From positions 310,001 through 374,000 of the forward strand of contig NZ_QGEG01000001.1 of the NCBI RefSeq assembly GCF_003149745.1: 64,000 bases of DNA, read 5' to 3'. The notes below the pieces were generated by a model. The model saw only the letters and a program-made list of their open reading frames with translations. It had not been told where the DNA came from and did not search any database. Source of the stretch: Flagellimonas aquimarina. GTDB lineage: Bacteria; Bacteroidota; Bacteroidia; Flavobacteriales; Flavobacteriaceae. A program made the translations under genes and the position numbers. Positions 19,101 to 28,336 of this stretch are shown piece by piece (within the stretch, counting starts at the first letter, position 1; every line of letters starts with the position of its first letter).

Positions 19101-19898
19101 TTCTCCATTTAAATTACCATTGTACGGATCTGTGAGTGGATCTGTAAATATTACCAAATCATTATTGGGAATCAATTCCAAAGTCACTCCTAAATCAGTT
19201 TCAAAAACCTCATTAACTCTTGTTAGAGTTGCATTTATGGCGGCTAGAGCATCGGCAACCGTTCCTCCATGAAAATCTGTATACTCTCCTGTAGTGGAAA
19301 CTGCTATTCTAAACTTGCGTAGCATTTGATCATCTACCAAAGGGGTAATTGTTTTTTCGACACTTTGCTGCAATTTCTCAGTATCACAAGTAAATCCATC
19401 TTTCCCAGAAGATCCTGCACCTCTTTCATAAATAACGTATGAATTGTTTTTGTTGGACAACTGCTCCATAAATGCAGTTTTTCTGTCCTCTAAATTTACC
19501 ATCATACTTTGAAGCCCTTTATGCGAACTACTAAGCTTCACTTTATACTTTCCATCCAAACTATGACCGGAAAACGACCTTATATTTGGATATTTCTTTG
19601 CTAGATCTGGATGAAGAACCGAGGTTTCTACTATATTAAATGCTACCACATTCCCTTTATGGTCTGGAAGATAGATTTGATGTTTTCCGTTTTTAGAATT
19701 GGAAAGGGAGTTGAGTTTTTTTGAAAAAAGGGTTTTATCCAAAGAAAAAACAGCATTGGCCTTACCCATATCTTTGAGCGATGCACTCTTAAAACTCGAT
19801 TTTACGGGAATAGTTTTCCAATATGCTTGTTGTCCAAATGCGCAAAAGCAGGTAAAAAATATGGTTATTGAAAAAACAAGATGTAATTTAGCTTTCAT
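16128..19898 (-). CDS. Secreted reprolysin-like metalloprotease with P domain and T9SS tail
   Basis: 1,256 residues. Signal peptide (FSITIFFTCFCAFGQQA), pro-region to about residue 170, then a zinc metalloprotease domain with the metzincin signature HELGHQFGANH near residues 332-342. FN3/Ig-like segments cover about 420-860, with W.I.P.NNCG.G before 860. A proprotein-convertase P domain (about 870-990, with L.ISL.SPSGT and GEWVLEI.D..NGD) follows, then an Asp-rich calcium-type linker (DEDEDGVFDDGDDLC) and a T9SS type A sorting domain (YPNP near 1175 to IKE). It is exported by the Sec and T9SS routes and probably degrades extracellular protein. Ends in a 4-bp overlap with the lipoprotein gene. 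Confidence 0.93.
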   Translation of the reverse strand: MKAKLHLVFSITIFFTCFCAFGQQAYWKTIPVKSSFKSASLKDMGKANAVFSLDKTLFSKKLNSLSNSKNGKHQIYLPDHKGNVVAFNIVETSVLHPDLAKKYPNIRSFSGHSLDGKYKVKLSSSHKGLQSMMVNLEDRKTAFMEQLSNKNNSYVIYERGAGSSGKDGFTCDTEKLQQSVEKTITPLVDDQMLRKFRIAVSTTGEYTDFHGGTVADALAAINATLTRVNEVFETDLGVTLELIPNNDLVIFTDPLTDPYNGNLNGEVQNTLTTTIGEENYDVGHLFNKVGEGEDNGNAGFIGAVCSDNRKGSAFSSAFSPQGDVFDLDFVSHELGHQFGANHTWSFESEGTGVQAEPASGTTIMGYAGIVTGNNVAPNGDDYYHYNSILQISNYLESVSCAQTTVLTNNPPVLTPVGDFIIPKSTAFVLEGIATDVDVDDVLTFTWEQIDNGVVTTSTFGPENPSGANFRSLPPTTNPARYFPRLSRVVQGNLTQTNPATNDAWETVSSIQRNLSFAFTVRDNAVGGGQVVSDLLDVQVISSAGPFLVTSQAANEIYEGGSVQEITWDVANTNISPINVGTVDIFLSLDGGISFPITLAEDVLNDGSEEILVPGNATDMARIMVKASDNVFFAVNSDNFSIQESQVVLNLQNLSFETCQPDDIIVDFTYQTFSGFNETSTFSADLPIGLNAAFVPALADANDTAVELTISNTNAVAPGVYPITITSTSASETKIVPLSLVIKDTNFSNVVLVSPADSQANVSISTQLNWEDNPLYSDYDIEIATDIGFANIIESATVPFNLYQSNGLAAETDYFWRIRPKNNCGTGSFGTPFSFTTIQVDCKNMEPNDLPLEISNVGTPTISTSVQFFEDLPISDVNVGLEFTHTYLEDLRISLISPSGTRVVLISNTCGELNNLNAIFDDDGAPIVCSGNPAISGTVSPLGSLASLKGESTLGEWVLEIQDTANGDGGSLVAFSLEVCVEGAFRPDEDEDGVFDDGDDLCLGTPKGVEVDTSGCPVNRFPSDNFLVQIESEACRNNNDGTVSVTASDTSITYSATLDGEGNTLNMDFSETHIFQGLQAGNYSLCITGTNGAITYQETCFAIVISEPELLSASAVVTANVLALSLNGGEFYNVELNGLVTQTVDSEIQLNLKNGRNTLKISTNLPCQGTYEDSFFISSKPIVYPNPVGASTKVFLNGIIGEVEVQVFSANGRLVHQQVKETNGNELEMDFSTLPTGAYYMSIQSLDIKEVFKLIKE

Positions 19899-19953
19899 GC
19901 ATAAGGGGCGTAAGTCAAATTCAAAAATAAGCCTTTTTTATTTTCTTTATTAA

Positions 19954-20883
19954 GTGAAAACAATCCAAGGCATTTCTCAGTTTACCGATACTACGTTTCA
20001 CACAGCTGTTACCATTGGCACTTTTGACGGAGTGCACCTTGGTCACCGCAAGATATTGGAACGCCTCATAAATAGTGCCAAAAACACAGGCTTGAAGTCC
20101 ACCGTGCTTACTTTTTTCCCCCATCCTAGGATGGTTTTACAAAAAGATACGGACATTAAGCTATTGAACACCTTAGAAGAGAAAATACAGATTCTTGACT
20201 CTTTGGGTCTAGATTACCTCATTGTCCACCCCTTCACAAAAGACTTTTCAAGACTTTCTGCAACAGAATTTGTTAGGGATATACTTGTAAATAATTTAAG
20301 AACAAAAGTAATTATAATCGGATATGACCATAGGTTTGGCAGAAATCGTAATGCCAACATTCAGGATTTGATTGCGTTTGGAAACACCTTGGATTTTGAA
20401 GTTGAAGAAATCCCTGCCCAAGAAATAGATGAAGTCTCTGTAAGTTCCACGAAAATCAGAAATGCTCTTTTAGATGGTGATATTACCACCGCCAACACAT
20501 ATTTAAATTATGCTTACATGCTTACCGGAGTCGTTAAAAAAGGCAAAGGTCTTGGTAAAGAATTTGGGTTTCCAACGGCCAACCTCCATATAGCGGAAGA
20601 TTACAAACTAATTCCAAAAAATGGGGTATATGTGGTCAAGAGCCTCCTGAATGATACAGCATATCATGGAATGATGAACATTGGTTTTAACCCAACAGTA
20701 TCTGGAATAGAAAGGAGCATAGAGGTCAACTTTTTTGAATTTGAAGGAAATCTTTATGACAAAAAAATTCAGGTGAGTATTTTACATCGCATTAGGGATG
20801 AGCACAAATTTGATTCGGTTCAGGAACTGAAAGAACAGTTAAAAAAGGATAGAAACCATTCACTCTCTTTAATTGCAAAATAA
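19954..20883 (+). CDS. ribF: Bifunctional riboflavin kinase/FAD synthetase
   Basis: Phosphorylates riboflavin to FMN and adenylates FMN to FAD. 309 residues. The N-terminal FAD synthetase domain shows GTFDGVHLGHRKIL near residue 23, TFFPHPRMVL near 57, and GYDHRFGRNR near 128. The C-terminal kinase domain shows G.GLG..FGFPTAN near 200 and the GMMNIGFNPTV region near 245. The start is GTG at 19954, the only candidate before the nucleotide-binding motif. The next gene begins 1 bp after its stop. Confidence 0.96.
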   Translation: MKTIQGISQFTDTTFHTAVTIGTFDGVHLGHRKILERLINSAKNTGLKSTVLTFFPHPRMVLQKDTDIKLLNTLEEKIQILDSLGLDYLIVHPFTKDFSRLSATEFVRDILVNNLRTKVIIIGYDHRFGRNRNANIQDLIAFGNTLDFEVEEIPAQEIDEVSVSSTKIRNALLDGDITTANTYLNYAYMLTGVVKKGKGLGKEFGFPTANLHIAEDYKLIPKNGVYVVKSLLNDTAYHGMMNIGFNPTVSGIERSIEVNFFEFEGNLYDKKIQVSILHRIRDEHKFDSVQELKEQLKKDRNHSLSLIAK

Positions 20884-20884
20884 G

Positions 20885-22201
20885 ATGTTGAATCAATTTC
20901 TTTTTAAAAAAATAGACAATTCGCAGCTGATAATTTTCAGAGTGTTCTATGGATTACTGGTAAGTGCAGAATGTTATGGGGCCATTGCGACAGGCTGGGT
21001 TCGCAGAACGCTAATAGAGCCCAAGTTCACATTTTCTTTTATTGGGTTTGAATGGCTACAGCCAATCCCTGGTAACGGAATGTATATCTATTTTGCAATT
21101 ATGGGAACACTGGGTCTTTTAATAGCTCTTGGCTATAAATATAGGTTTAGTGCCTTTGCCTTTGCCTTTATGTGGACCGGAGTTTATTTAATGCAGAAAA
21201 CCTCATACAACAACCATTATTATCTGCTAATGCTGCTGGCTTTCATTATGGCTTTTTTGCCTGCTGGCCGAAGCCTTTCATTAGACACCAAATTAAACCC
21301 AAAATTTAGTTCCAATACAATGTACAATTGGGTCCGTTGGGTCATTATCCTGCAACTGTTCATCGTATATACATATGCCTCCATAGCCAAATTGTATGGA
21401 GATTGGTTAGATTTTAGCATAATTGAAATATTGATGAAATCCAAAAAGGATTATTTCTTAATTGGAGAATTGCTGCAACAAGAATGGATACATAAAATAG
21501 TAGCGGTTTTTGGGATTCTTTTCGATTTATTGATTGTTCCTGCCTTGCTATGGAAGCCTACCAGAAAAATTGCTTTTGCATTCTCCATATTTTTCCATCT
21601 ATTTAATAGTGTAGTTTTTCAAATAGGTATTTTCCCTTATCTATCATTGGCTTTTACCGTGTTCTTTTTTGAACCACAGACCATTAGAAATATCTTCTTA
21701 AAAGAAAAAACTATAACGATTGATAATGAAACAACCCTTCCAAAAAATGCAAGCTTATTGGTGGGCGCCTTAAGCATTTACTTTTTGGTACAGCTGGCTC
21801 TCCCTCTTAGACATCACACCTTTAAAGATGATGTGTTATGGACGGAAGAAGGTCATCGTATGAGTTGGCGCATGATGTTGCGCAGTCGCACAGGAAATAT
21901 AACCTTTAAGGTTTTAAACAAAGAAACAGGCAAGGGCAGTTATATTAATTTGGATGAATACCTTACCAAAAAACAAAAAAGAAAGGTGGCCTGTTATCCT
22001 GATTTCATCTGGCAATTCGCTCAACATTTAAAAGAAGAATACAGAAAAAAAGGTGAAGACATTCAGGTATTTGTAAGTGGCAGGGTTAAAGTGAATGACA
22101 ATAATTACCATCAATTTATCGATCCAAATGTAGACCTGGCAAGTGTGCCTTGGAAACATTTTTCTCATAACGAGTGGATAAGGCCATCACAAAAAGAATA
22201 A
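20885..22201 (+). CDS. HTTM-domain membrane protein (vitamin K-dependent gamma-carboxylase-like)
   Basis: 438 residues from the ATG at 20885; a TTG 12 bp earlier is less likely because it overlaps ribF. The N-terminal 300 residues hold several membrane segments with the HTTM layout, including ISNHH-like YNNHYYLLMLLAF near 105 and WVRWVIILQLFIVYTYA near 145. The C-terminal 130 residues are soluble and basic (TKKQKRKVACYPDFIWQ). Bacterial HTTM proteins are related to gamma-glutamyl carboxylase, but their substrates are unknown. Position directly behind ribF is common in Flavobacteriaceae. Confidence 0.85.
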   Translation: MLNQFLFKKIDNSQLIIFRVFYGLLVSAECYGAIATGWVRRTLIEPKFTFSFIGFEWLQPIPGNGMYIYFAIMGTLGLLIALGYKYRFSAFAFAFMWTGVYLMQKTSYNNHYYLLMLLAFIMAFLPAGRSLSLDTKLNPKFSSNTMYNWVRWVIILQLFIVYTYASIAKLYGDWLDFSIIEILMKSKKDYFLIGELLQQEWIHKIVAVFGILFDLLIVPALLWKPTRKIAFAFSIFFHLFNSVVFQIGIFPYLSLAFTVFFFEPQTIRNIFLKEKTITIDNETTLPKNASLLVGALSIYFLVQLALPLRHHTFKDDVLWTEEGHRMSWRMMLRSRTGNITFKVLNKETGKGSYINLDEYLTKKQKRKVACYPDFIWQFAQHLKEEYRKKGEDIQVFVSGRVKVNDNNYHQFIDPNVDLASVPWKHFSHNEWIRPSQKE

Positions 22202-22204
22202 TTG

Positions 22205-22236
22205 TTGGTCAACTTCCTTAGATTGACTTAAATTTG
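22205..22236 (+). promoter_or_regulatory. Promoter of serS
   Basis: TTGG at 22205 and a perfect TAAATTTG at 22229-22236, 21 bp apart, ending 17 bp before the serS ATG. Matches the Bacteroidetes consensus. Confidence 0.65.
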
Positions 22237-22253
22237 CGGTTCAAAACAGGGCC

Positions 22254-23525
22254 ATGCTTCAATTACAGACAATTCGAGAGAACAAGGAAAGTATCATCAC
22301 CGCGCTGAAAAAGCGAAATCTTGATGCAGAGCCCATTCTATCTGCTATACTGGATTTAGATGAAAAAAGACGCTCCATTCAAACAGAATTAGATAGCACT
22401 TTGGCTGAGTCCAACAGGCTTTCCAAAGAAATTGGAATGCTTTTTAAATCTGGAAAAGCAAAAGAGGCCAATGAGCTAAAGGAACAAACCGCTGGCCTTA
22501 AAGAAGCTTCCAAACAATTGGGAGAAGATTTAAATGCAACAAGTGCGGCTTTACAGGAGCATTTATACCAAATTCCAAATATTCCCCATAAGTCTGTTCC
22601 AGCAGGAAATTCAGATGAGGACAATGAGGAGATTTTCCGTGAAGGTGACATTCCCGTGCTTTTTGAAAATGCATTGCCCCACTGGGAACTGGCCAAAAAG
22701 TATGATATCATTGATTTTGAATTGGGAGTGAAAGTCACCGGTGCAGGATTCCCAATATACAAGGGTAAAGGAGCGCGTTTACAACGTGCACTGATTGCTT
22801 ATTTCTTGGACAAAAATACCAACGCAGGTTACTTAGAAGTACAACCACCGCATATGGTAAACGAAGCTTCTGGCTATGGCACAGGGCAGTTACCCGATAA
22901 AGAAGGGCAAATGTACCATGTTCAAGCAGATGACCTTTATCTTATTCCAACCGCCGAAGTGCCCATTACGAATTTGCACAGGAACGACATTGTTCCTCAA
23001 GAAAACTTCCCTATTAAATACACTGGATATACACCATGTTTTAGAAGAGAAGCGGGAAGTTATGGTGCCCATGTAAGAGGGTTAAACAGGCTTCACCAAT
23101 TTGATAAAGTTGAGCTTGTTCGTATAGAACACCCCAATACTTCATACGAAGCTTTGGATGGGATGGTAGAACATGTTAAGAACATTCTAAGAGAATTAAA
23201 ATTACCTTACCGAGTGCTGCGTCTTTGTGGTGGTGATTTAGGTTTTACCTCTGCCCTAACCTTTGATTTTGAAGTTTTTTCAACGGCTCAAGACAGATGG
23301 TTGGAAATTAGTTCGGTATCCAATTTTGAAACTTTTCAGGCCAATCGATTAAAACTGCGATTTAAGGATGAGAATGGAAAAAGTCAACTGGCGCATACCC
23401 TAAATGGCAGTTCTTTGGCATTGCCCAGGGTTTTGGCCGGAATATTGGAAAATTATCAAACCAAAGATGGCATCAAAATTCCAGAAGTTTTAGTTCCTTA
23501 TTGTGGTTTTAATATGATTGATTAG
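22254..23525 (+). CDS. serS: Serine--tRNA ligase
   Basis: Charges tRNA-Ser (and tRNA-Sec where present). 423 residues, usual length. Residues 1-110 form the antiparallel coiled-coil arm that grips the tRNA (LDEKRRSIQTELDST.. to ..LNATSAALQEHL). The class II catalytic core has TAEVPITN near 235, motif 2 FRREAGSYG near 265, and motif 3 GSSLALPRVLAGILEN near 385. The next gene follows after 78 bp, with its own promoter. Confidence 0.97.
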   Translation: MLQLQTIRENKESIITALKKRNLDAEPILSAILDLDEKRRSIQTELDSTLAESNRLSKEIGMLFKSGKAKEANELKEQTAGLKEASKQLGEDLNATSAALQEHLYQIPNIPHKSVPAGNSDEDNEEIFREGDIPVLFENALPHWELAKKYDIIDFELGVKVTGAGFPIYKGKGARLQRALIAYFLDKNTNAGYLEVQPPHMVNEASGYGTGQLPDKEGQMYHVQADDLYLIPTAEVPITNLHRNDIVPQENFPIKYTGYTPCFRREAGSYGAHVRGLNRLHQFDKVELVRIEHPNTSYEALDGMVEHVKNILRELKLPYRVLRLCGGDLGFTSALTFDFEVFSTAQDRWLEISSVSNFETFQANRLKLRFKDENGKSQLAHTLNGSSLALPRVLAGILENYQTKDGIKIPEVLVPYCGFNMID

Positions 23526-23603
23526 CAGGATTTCCCCTTTTATTTGGAATCACTTAACAGATTTAGGCGTTTTTCTACGTTATATTTGAAATAAAAAGAG
23601 CTA

Positions 23604-25388
23604 TTGCGGTACATTTTATTTCTTATTTCTTTCCTTTTTCTTTCTTCGGTCCAGTCACAAGAAGATTTTTTGGCCAAACAGTATTTTAATGATGGTGACT
23701 ATGACAAAGCATTGGTTTTCTATGAAAAGCTAGTCAAGAAAAACCCAAGGCGTACAGATTATTCAGAAGGTTTAGTCGCATGTTATCAACAATTGGAACG
23801 TTATGGCGATGCGGAAAGTTTCTTGCTGAAAAAAATTGAAGATACGCATGCTTTCCCCACTTTTTTCATAGAATTGGGTTATAACTACACCTTGCAAGAT
23901 CAACCTGAAAAAGCGGCCATTTACTATGATCGTGCAATAGCAAAAATTGATGAAAACCCAAATTTTGGATATAGTGTAGGTTACCGTTTTCAAAAATATG
24001 CACTGTTGGATCAAGCTCTTTTGGCCTATACAAGGGCTATGACACTTAAACCAGATTTGAACTACGATTATCAATTGGCCCGAATCTATGGAGAACAAGG
24101 CAATATTGAAAAAATGTATCAGTCCTACTTAAACTTGATTTATGAGGGAAGAACCTCACGATCCAATATCCTACGAAACGTTGATGATTTTATTTCGGAA
24201 GACCCTTCCAATCCCAATAACATCTTGCTGAGAAAAGTATTGCTCAAAAATGCTCAGAAAAATCCCAACACACTTTGGAACGAACTGCTTAGCTGGCTCT
24301 TTATTCAACAAAAACAATACAACAACGCTTTTAGCCAAGAAAAGGCCATATACAAGAGAACAGATCAAACTTCCTTAGATCGTATGGAAAACCTTGGACA
24401 GATCACTTTGGAAGATAAGGACTATAAAAACGCCACTACCATTTTTGAATACGTTGTGGACAATAGCAACGACCCCGTTTCCAAACTGAACGCCGAGCTT
24501 CATCTAATTGATATTGAGCTTGAAGATGCCAATGGAAAAAAATTGGATGCCGTAGAAAAGAAATTTCAAATGCTGATTGGGGAATATGGAAACCAAAGCC
24601 GCACATTGCAACTTCAAATTGCTTACGCCAATTTCCTCACTTTTAAAAAAGAAACTCCTGCACCTGCAATCGCCATGCTTAAAGAAAGCCTAAGACTTCC
24701 TTTAGGGCGCATGGGGGTTGCCTATGTAAAATTGGCCTTAGGTGACATCCTGGTATATGACCAAAAATTTAATCAAGCTCTCATTTATTTCACGCAGATC
24801 CAGAAGAGCTTAAAGAACGACGTTTTAGGTCAAGATGCGCGTTTTAAAGTAGCCCAGACCAGTTTTTACAAAGGTGATTTTGATTGGGCGCTAACGCAGT
24901 TAAAAGTGCTAAGAGGTTCTACCTCTCAGCTTATCGCCAATGATGCCATGCAGTTAAGTCTTTTAATATCTGATAATTCTCTAGAGGATTCTACACAAAC
25001 TGCCCTCAAAAAATATGCAAGAGCGGACCTTCTGGCATATCAGAATAAAAACAAACAGGCCATTGAGGCTTTGGAAGATATCCTACAGAATCATAAAGGC
25101 GAAAAAATTGAGGACGAAGCGCTACTTAAACAAGGGCAGCTTTTAGAGGCTCAAAAGGCCTATGAAAGTGCAGAATTCAATTATAAAAAAATAACGGGTT
25201 TCTATGCTGATGGTATTTTGGCAGATGATGCCCATTTTGCATTGGGAGAATTGTACCGAAACATTTTAAATGAACCGGAGAAAGCAAAAACCCACTATGA
25301 AAAAATTATTTACAATTATCAGGACAGTTATTACTTTCCAAAGGCACGAAAACAATTTAGAAGGCTTAGAGGTGATGCAATAAACTAA
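23604..25388 (+). CDS. Secreted or periplasmic TPR-repeat protein
   Basis: 594 residues, starting at a TTG (23604) because the signal peptide (YILFLISFLFLSSVQSQ) begins there and no upstream ATG exists. The mature protein is helical repeats throughout: TPR units at about 20-60 (AKQYFNDGDYDKALVFYEKL), 90-190, 265-300, 370-420 and 480-590 (A..LGELYRNILNEPEKAKTHYEKI). No catalytic motif is present, so a scaffold or assembly role in the envelope is likely. A TATATTTG element at 23581-23588 is a probable -7 box. Confidence 0.85.
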   Translation: MRYILFLISFLFLSSVQSQEDFLAKQYFNDGDYDKALVFYEKLVKKNPRRTDYSEGLVACYQQLERYGDAESFLLKKIEDTHAFPTFFIELGYNYTLQDQPEKAAIYYDRAIAKIDENPNFGYSVGYRFQKYALLDQALLAYTRAMTLKPDLNYDYQLARIYGEQGNIEKMYQSYLNLIYEGRTSRSNILRNVDDFISEDPSNPNNILLRKVLLKNAQKNPNTLWNELLSWLFIQQKQYNNAFSQEKAIYKRTDQTSLDRMENLGQITLEDKDYKNATTIFEYVVDNSNDPVSKLNAELHLIDIELEDANGKKLDAVEKKFQMLIGEYGNQSRTLQLQIAYANFLTFKKETPAPAIAMLKESLRLPLGRMGVAYVKLALGDILVYDQKFNQALIYFTQIQKSLKNDVLGQDARFKVAQTSFYKGDFDWALTQLKVLRGSTSQLIANDAMQLSLLISDNSLEDSTQTALKKYARADLLAYQNKNKQAIEALEDILQNHKGEKIEDEALLKQGQLLEAQKAYESAEFNYKKITGFYADGILADDAHFALGELYRNILNEPEKAKTHYEKIIYNYQDSYYFPKARKQFRRLRGDAIN

Positions 25389-25395
25389 ACTTCTA

Positions 25396-25403
25396 TACAT
25401 TTG
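25396..25403 (+). promoter_or_regulatory. Probable -7 element of the DUF4286-rsmA-mgtE run
   Basis: TACATTTG matches TAnnTTTG, 20 bp before the DUF4286 start. The -33 side is not clear. The following genes are spaced by 4-18 bp or overlap, so this may drive all of them. Confidence 0.4.
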
Positions 25404-25423
25404 AGCCATAAAACCCAACGTTA

Positions 25424-25741
25424 ATGCTCATTTACAACGTCACAATCAATATAGACGAAAGCGTCCATGATCAATGGCTCATATGGATGAGGGACAAACA
25501 TGTTCCAGATATGCTTGCCACTGGCAAATTTTCTCATGCAAAAATGGCCAAGGTCCTAATTGAAGAAGATATGGGAGGGATTACATATTCTGTTCAATAC
25601 ACAACTAAGGATAGGCAGACTCTGGAATTGTACTATAAAGAAGATGCCGAAAGGCTTAGAGGGGATGCTATGAAATTGTTTTCTAACAAATTTGTAGCCT
25701 TCAGAACAGAATTGGAAATCATTAGCCAACAGATTCCATAG
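25424..25741 (+). CDS. DUF4286 family protein
   Basis: 105 residues, cytoplasmic. The start MLIYNVTINIDESVHDQWL and the phrase WMRDKHVPDMLATGKF near 22 are characteristic of DUF4286, a small ferredoxin-like-fold family nearly restricted to Bacteroidetes. No activity is known. It sits four bases before the GGCT-like gene and close to rsmA, a conserved flavobacterial arrangement that hints at a link to RNA modification or translation, without proof. Confidence 0.88.
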   Translation: MLIYNVTINIDESVHDQWLIWMRDKHVPDMLATGKFSHAKMAKVLIEEDMGGITYSVQYTTKDRQTLELYYKEDAERLRGDAMKLFSNKFVAFRTELEIISQQIP

Positions 25742-25745
25742 TATT

Positions 25746-26054
25746 TTGGATTACCTTTTTACATATGGCACACTGCAAGATTTGCAGGTACAAAAATATA
25801 TATTTGGTCGTGTTCTGGATGGAAAAACGGATTTTTTATTGGGATTTAAACGACTGGATAATGCAGTATACGAAAGATATTCATTGGTAGTGCAGACCAA
25901 AGATTTTAAAAACAAGGTTGAAGGAAAAGTCTACAGAGTAACCACATTGGATTTAAGAAAAGCTGATGTATACGAAACCAGCGCATACAAACGGAAAAAA
26001 GTAAAATTGGAATCTGGTATTGAGGCCTGGTTGTATATCGGAAATTCACATTAA
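25746..26054 (+). CDS. Gamma-glutamylcyclotransferase-like (AIG2/GGCT) protein
   Basis: 102 residues, from a TTG start at 25746; the frame begins DYLFTYGTLQD, and YGTL is the substrate-binding loop of this fold. LDLRKADVYETSAYKRKKVKL matches the family region carrying the catalytic Glu (D.YE). The C-terminal half of typical GGCT enzymes is also short here (family about 110-150 residues). Bacterial members are assumed to act on gamma-glutamyl amines or peptides; the substrate is not known. It lies between DUF4286 and rsmA. Confidence 0.82.
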   Translation: MDYLFTYGTLQDLQVQKYIFGRVLDGKTDFLLGFKRLDNAVYERYSLVVQTKDFKNKVEGKVYRVTTLDLRKADVYETSAYKRKKVKLESGIEAWLYIGNSH

Positions 26055-26072
26055 CTTGCAAAAAAACGTTCA

Positions 26073-26945
26073 GTGTCCAAAAAAAATAAAAAGAAGTTTG
26101 GTAGTGGTAAACCAAAGAAATTCACAAATGGGCAAGATGAAGCTGCGGTAAGGGCCAAAAAACATTTAGGACAGCACTTTCTTATAGATGAAGACATTGC
26201 CAAACAAATTGCGGACACACTTTCCCTAAAAGATTATACCAACGTTATTGAGATTGGCCCAGGCATGGGAGTTCTCACTAAATATCTACTGCTTAAAGAT
26301 ATAGATTTGGTTGCCATGGATTTGGATGAGGAATCCATTGTATACCTTAATCATAGCTTTCGTTTAGAACATCCAAAAGTATTCGAAAAAAACAACCGAT
26401 TAAACATTATAGAAGCGGACTTTTTAAAGTTCAATCTACAGCAATTGTTTGGTGAAGAACAATTTGCTATTACAGGCAATTTTCCCTACAACATTTCTAC
26501 TCAGATAGTTTTTAAAATGCTTGAAATGAGGCAACAGGTTCCAGAGTTTTCTGGAATGTTCCAGAAAGAAGTGGCACAACGTATTTGCGAAAAACCCGGA
26601 AACAAAACCTACGGAATCCTTTCTGTGCTGGTCCAGGCATTTTATGAAGCAGAATACCTATTTACGGTGCCGCCACAGGTATTTAATCCACCTCCAAAAG
26701 TACAATCCGGGGTATTGCGCCTAACCAGGAGAGAAAACCTAAAGCTGCCTTGTGACGAACATTTATTTTTTAAAATTGTAAAAGCTAGTTTTAACCAAAG
26801 ACGAAAGACCATTCGTAATAGCCTTAAAACTTTTAACCTTTCTGATAATCTAAAAGAAGATATTATCTTTGACCAGCGCCCAGAACAGCTAAGTGTAGCC
26901 GATTTTATAACGCTAACGCAGAAGATAGCCAATGATTCCGTTTAA
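26073..26945 (+). CDS. rsmA: 16S rRNA (adenine1518/1519-N6)-dimethyltransferase
   Basis: Dimethylates two adjacent adenines in the 3' hairpin of 16S rRNA late in 30S assembly. 290 residues from a GTG at 26073, with a basic lead ([16 protein letters not shown]), as in other Bacteroidetes homologues. Motifs: [12 protein letters not shown] near 30, SAM-binding GPGMGVLT near 64, acidic MDLDEES near 88, catalytic NFPYNIST near 137, and the Phe-x-Pro-rich [12 protein letters not shown] near 209. Its last 14 bp overlap mgtE. Confidence 0.96.
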   Translation: MSKKNKKKFGSGKPKKFTNGQDEAAVRAKKHLGQHFLIDEDIAKQIADTLSLKDYTNVIEIGPGMGVLTKYLLLKDIDLVAMDLDEESIVYLNHSFRLEHPKVFEKNNRLNIIEADFLKFNLQQLFGEEQFAITGNFPYNISTQIVFKMLEMRQQVPEFSGMFQKEVAQRICEKPGNKTYGILSVLVQAFYEAEYLFTVPPQVFNPPPKVQSGVLRLTRRENLKLPCDEHLFFKIVKASFNQRRKTIRNSLKTFNLSDNLKEDIIFDQRPEQLSVADFITLTQKIANDSV

Positions 26946-28284
26946 ACTCACAGATGAGCTAATAGAACAGATTCAGCAACTAATAGCGACCAAAAAGAAC
27001 GCTAACCTTAGGTTGATGATGAAGGAGTTCCACTATGCAGATATTGCAGAAATTGCAGAGGAACTTACTAAAGATGAGGCCACTTATCTCATTAAACTTC
27101 TTGATAGCGAAAAGACCTCTGATATTCTTGCCGAAATGGATGAGGATTTGCGGGAATCCATACTTAAAAACCTTTCTGTAAAGGAGATTGCCGGTGAATT
27201 GGAAGAATTGGATACAGATGATGCTGCGGATATTGTAAGTGAGCTTCCAAAAGACATTGTACAAGAGGTGATTTCCGAAATAGAAGATAAGGAACACGCC
27301 AAAGACATTGTCGATCTTTTACGTTATGATGACGATACGGCCGGTGGGCTCATGGCCAAAGAATTGGTGAAAGTCAAAGAAAACTGGAACGTGCTCACTT
27401 GTGTAAAAGAAATGCGTTCCCAAGCAGAAAATGTTACTAGAGTACATTCTATATATGTAGTAGACGATGAAGACAAACTTAAAGGCAGACTTTCATTAAA
27501 AGACTTATTAACAACCTCTACAAAGACCCATATAAGAGATGTTTACATTGCAAAAGTAGATTACGTAAATGTTAATGAAAAGTCAGAAGAAGTAGCCAAG
27601 ATTATGTCCAAATATGATTTGGAAGCTATTCCTGTGGTTGATGAAATAGGAAGATTGGTCGGGCGTATTACGATTGATGATATTGTTGATGTTATAAAAG
27701 AAGAAGCGGATAAAGATTACCAATTGGCTGCTGGTATTTATCAAGATGTTGAGGCAGATGATAGTATTTGGGAACTTACGCGAGCTCGTTTGCCTTGGCT
27801 AATTCTAGGGCTTTTTGGCGGGCTAGGTGCTGCTGCTATAATGGGCGGTTTTGAAGAAATGATCGCAAAGCATGCCATTCTCTTTTTCTTTACCCCATTG
27901 ATTGCGGCAATGGCCGGTAACGTTGGGGTACAATCCAGTGCCATTATCGTTCAAGGTCTTGCCAATGATGATTTAAAGGGAAGTATCAGTAACCGTTTGG
28001 TCAAAGAAATGTTATTGGCTTTGTTGAATGGACTCATACTTGCCGCTTTGCTCTTAATTTTTACATGGATTTGGAAAGGTGATTTTTTGACAGCCTTGGC
28101 CATTTCCATCTCCTTGGTTGTTGTAATTATTGTAGCTGGAATAATAGGCACATTTATACCACTTTTTTTAGATAAACGAGGAATAGACCCTGCTATCGCA
28201 ACCGGCCCATTTATTACTACTAGTAATGATATTTTTGGCATCTTAATTTACTTTTGGATCGCCAAGCTAGTTTTGGGAATTTAG
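26932..28284 (+). CDS. mgtE: Magnesium transporter MgtE
   Basis: Inner-membrane Mg2+ channel gated by cytoplasmic Mg2+. 450 residues, full length. The N domain (1-125) carries the acidic helical repeats ([30 protein letters not shown]). Two CBS domains occupy about 130-255 ([10 protein letters not shown], and [21 protein letters not shown]). Five membrane helices occupy about 285-450 ([28 protein letters not shown], the pore-lining stretch; [11 protein letters not shown]). It overlaps rsmA by 14 bp, so translation is probably coupled. Confidence 0.96.
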   Translation: MIPFKLTDELIEQIQQLIATKKNANLRLMMKEFHYADIAEIAEELTKDEATYLIKLLDSEKTSDILAEMDEDLRESILKNLSVKEIAGELEELDTDDAADIVSELPKDIVQEVISEIEDKEHAKDIVDLLRYDDDTAGGLMAKELVKVKENWNVLTCVKEMRSQAENVTRVHSIYVVDDEDKLKGRLSLKDLLTTSTKTHIRDVYIAKVDYVNVNEKSEEVAKIMSKYDLEAIPVVDEIGRLVGRITIDDIVDVIKEEADKDYQLAAGIYQDVEADDSIWELTRARLPWLILGLFGGLGAAAIMGGFEEMIAKHAILFFFTPLIAAMAGNVGVQSSAIIVQGLANDDLKGSISNRLVKEMLLALLNGLILAALLLIFTWIWKGDFLTALAISISLVVVIIVAGIIGTFIPLFLDKRGIDPAIATGPFITTSNDIFGILIYFWIAKLVLGI

Positions 28285-28336
28285 TATCTTTAATTGTAGT
28301 AACCTTTACAATACCTGCTAATTAATTATAAGTTAC

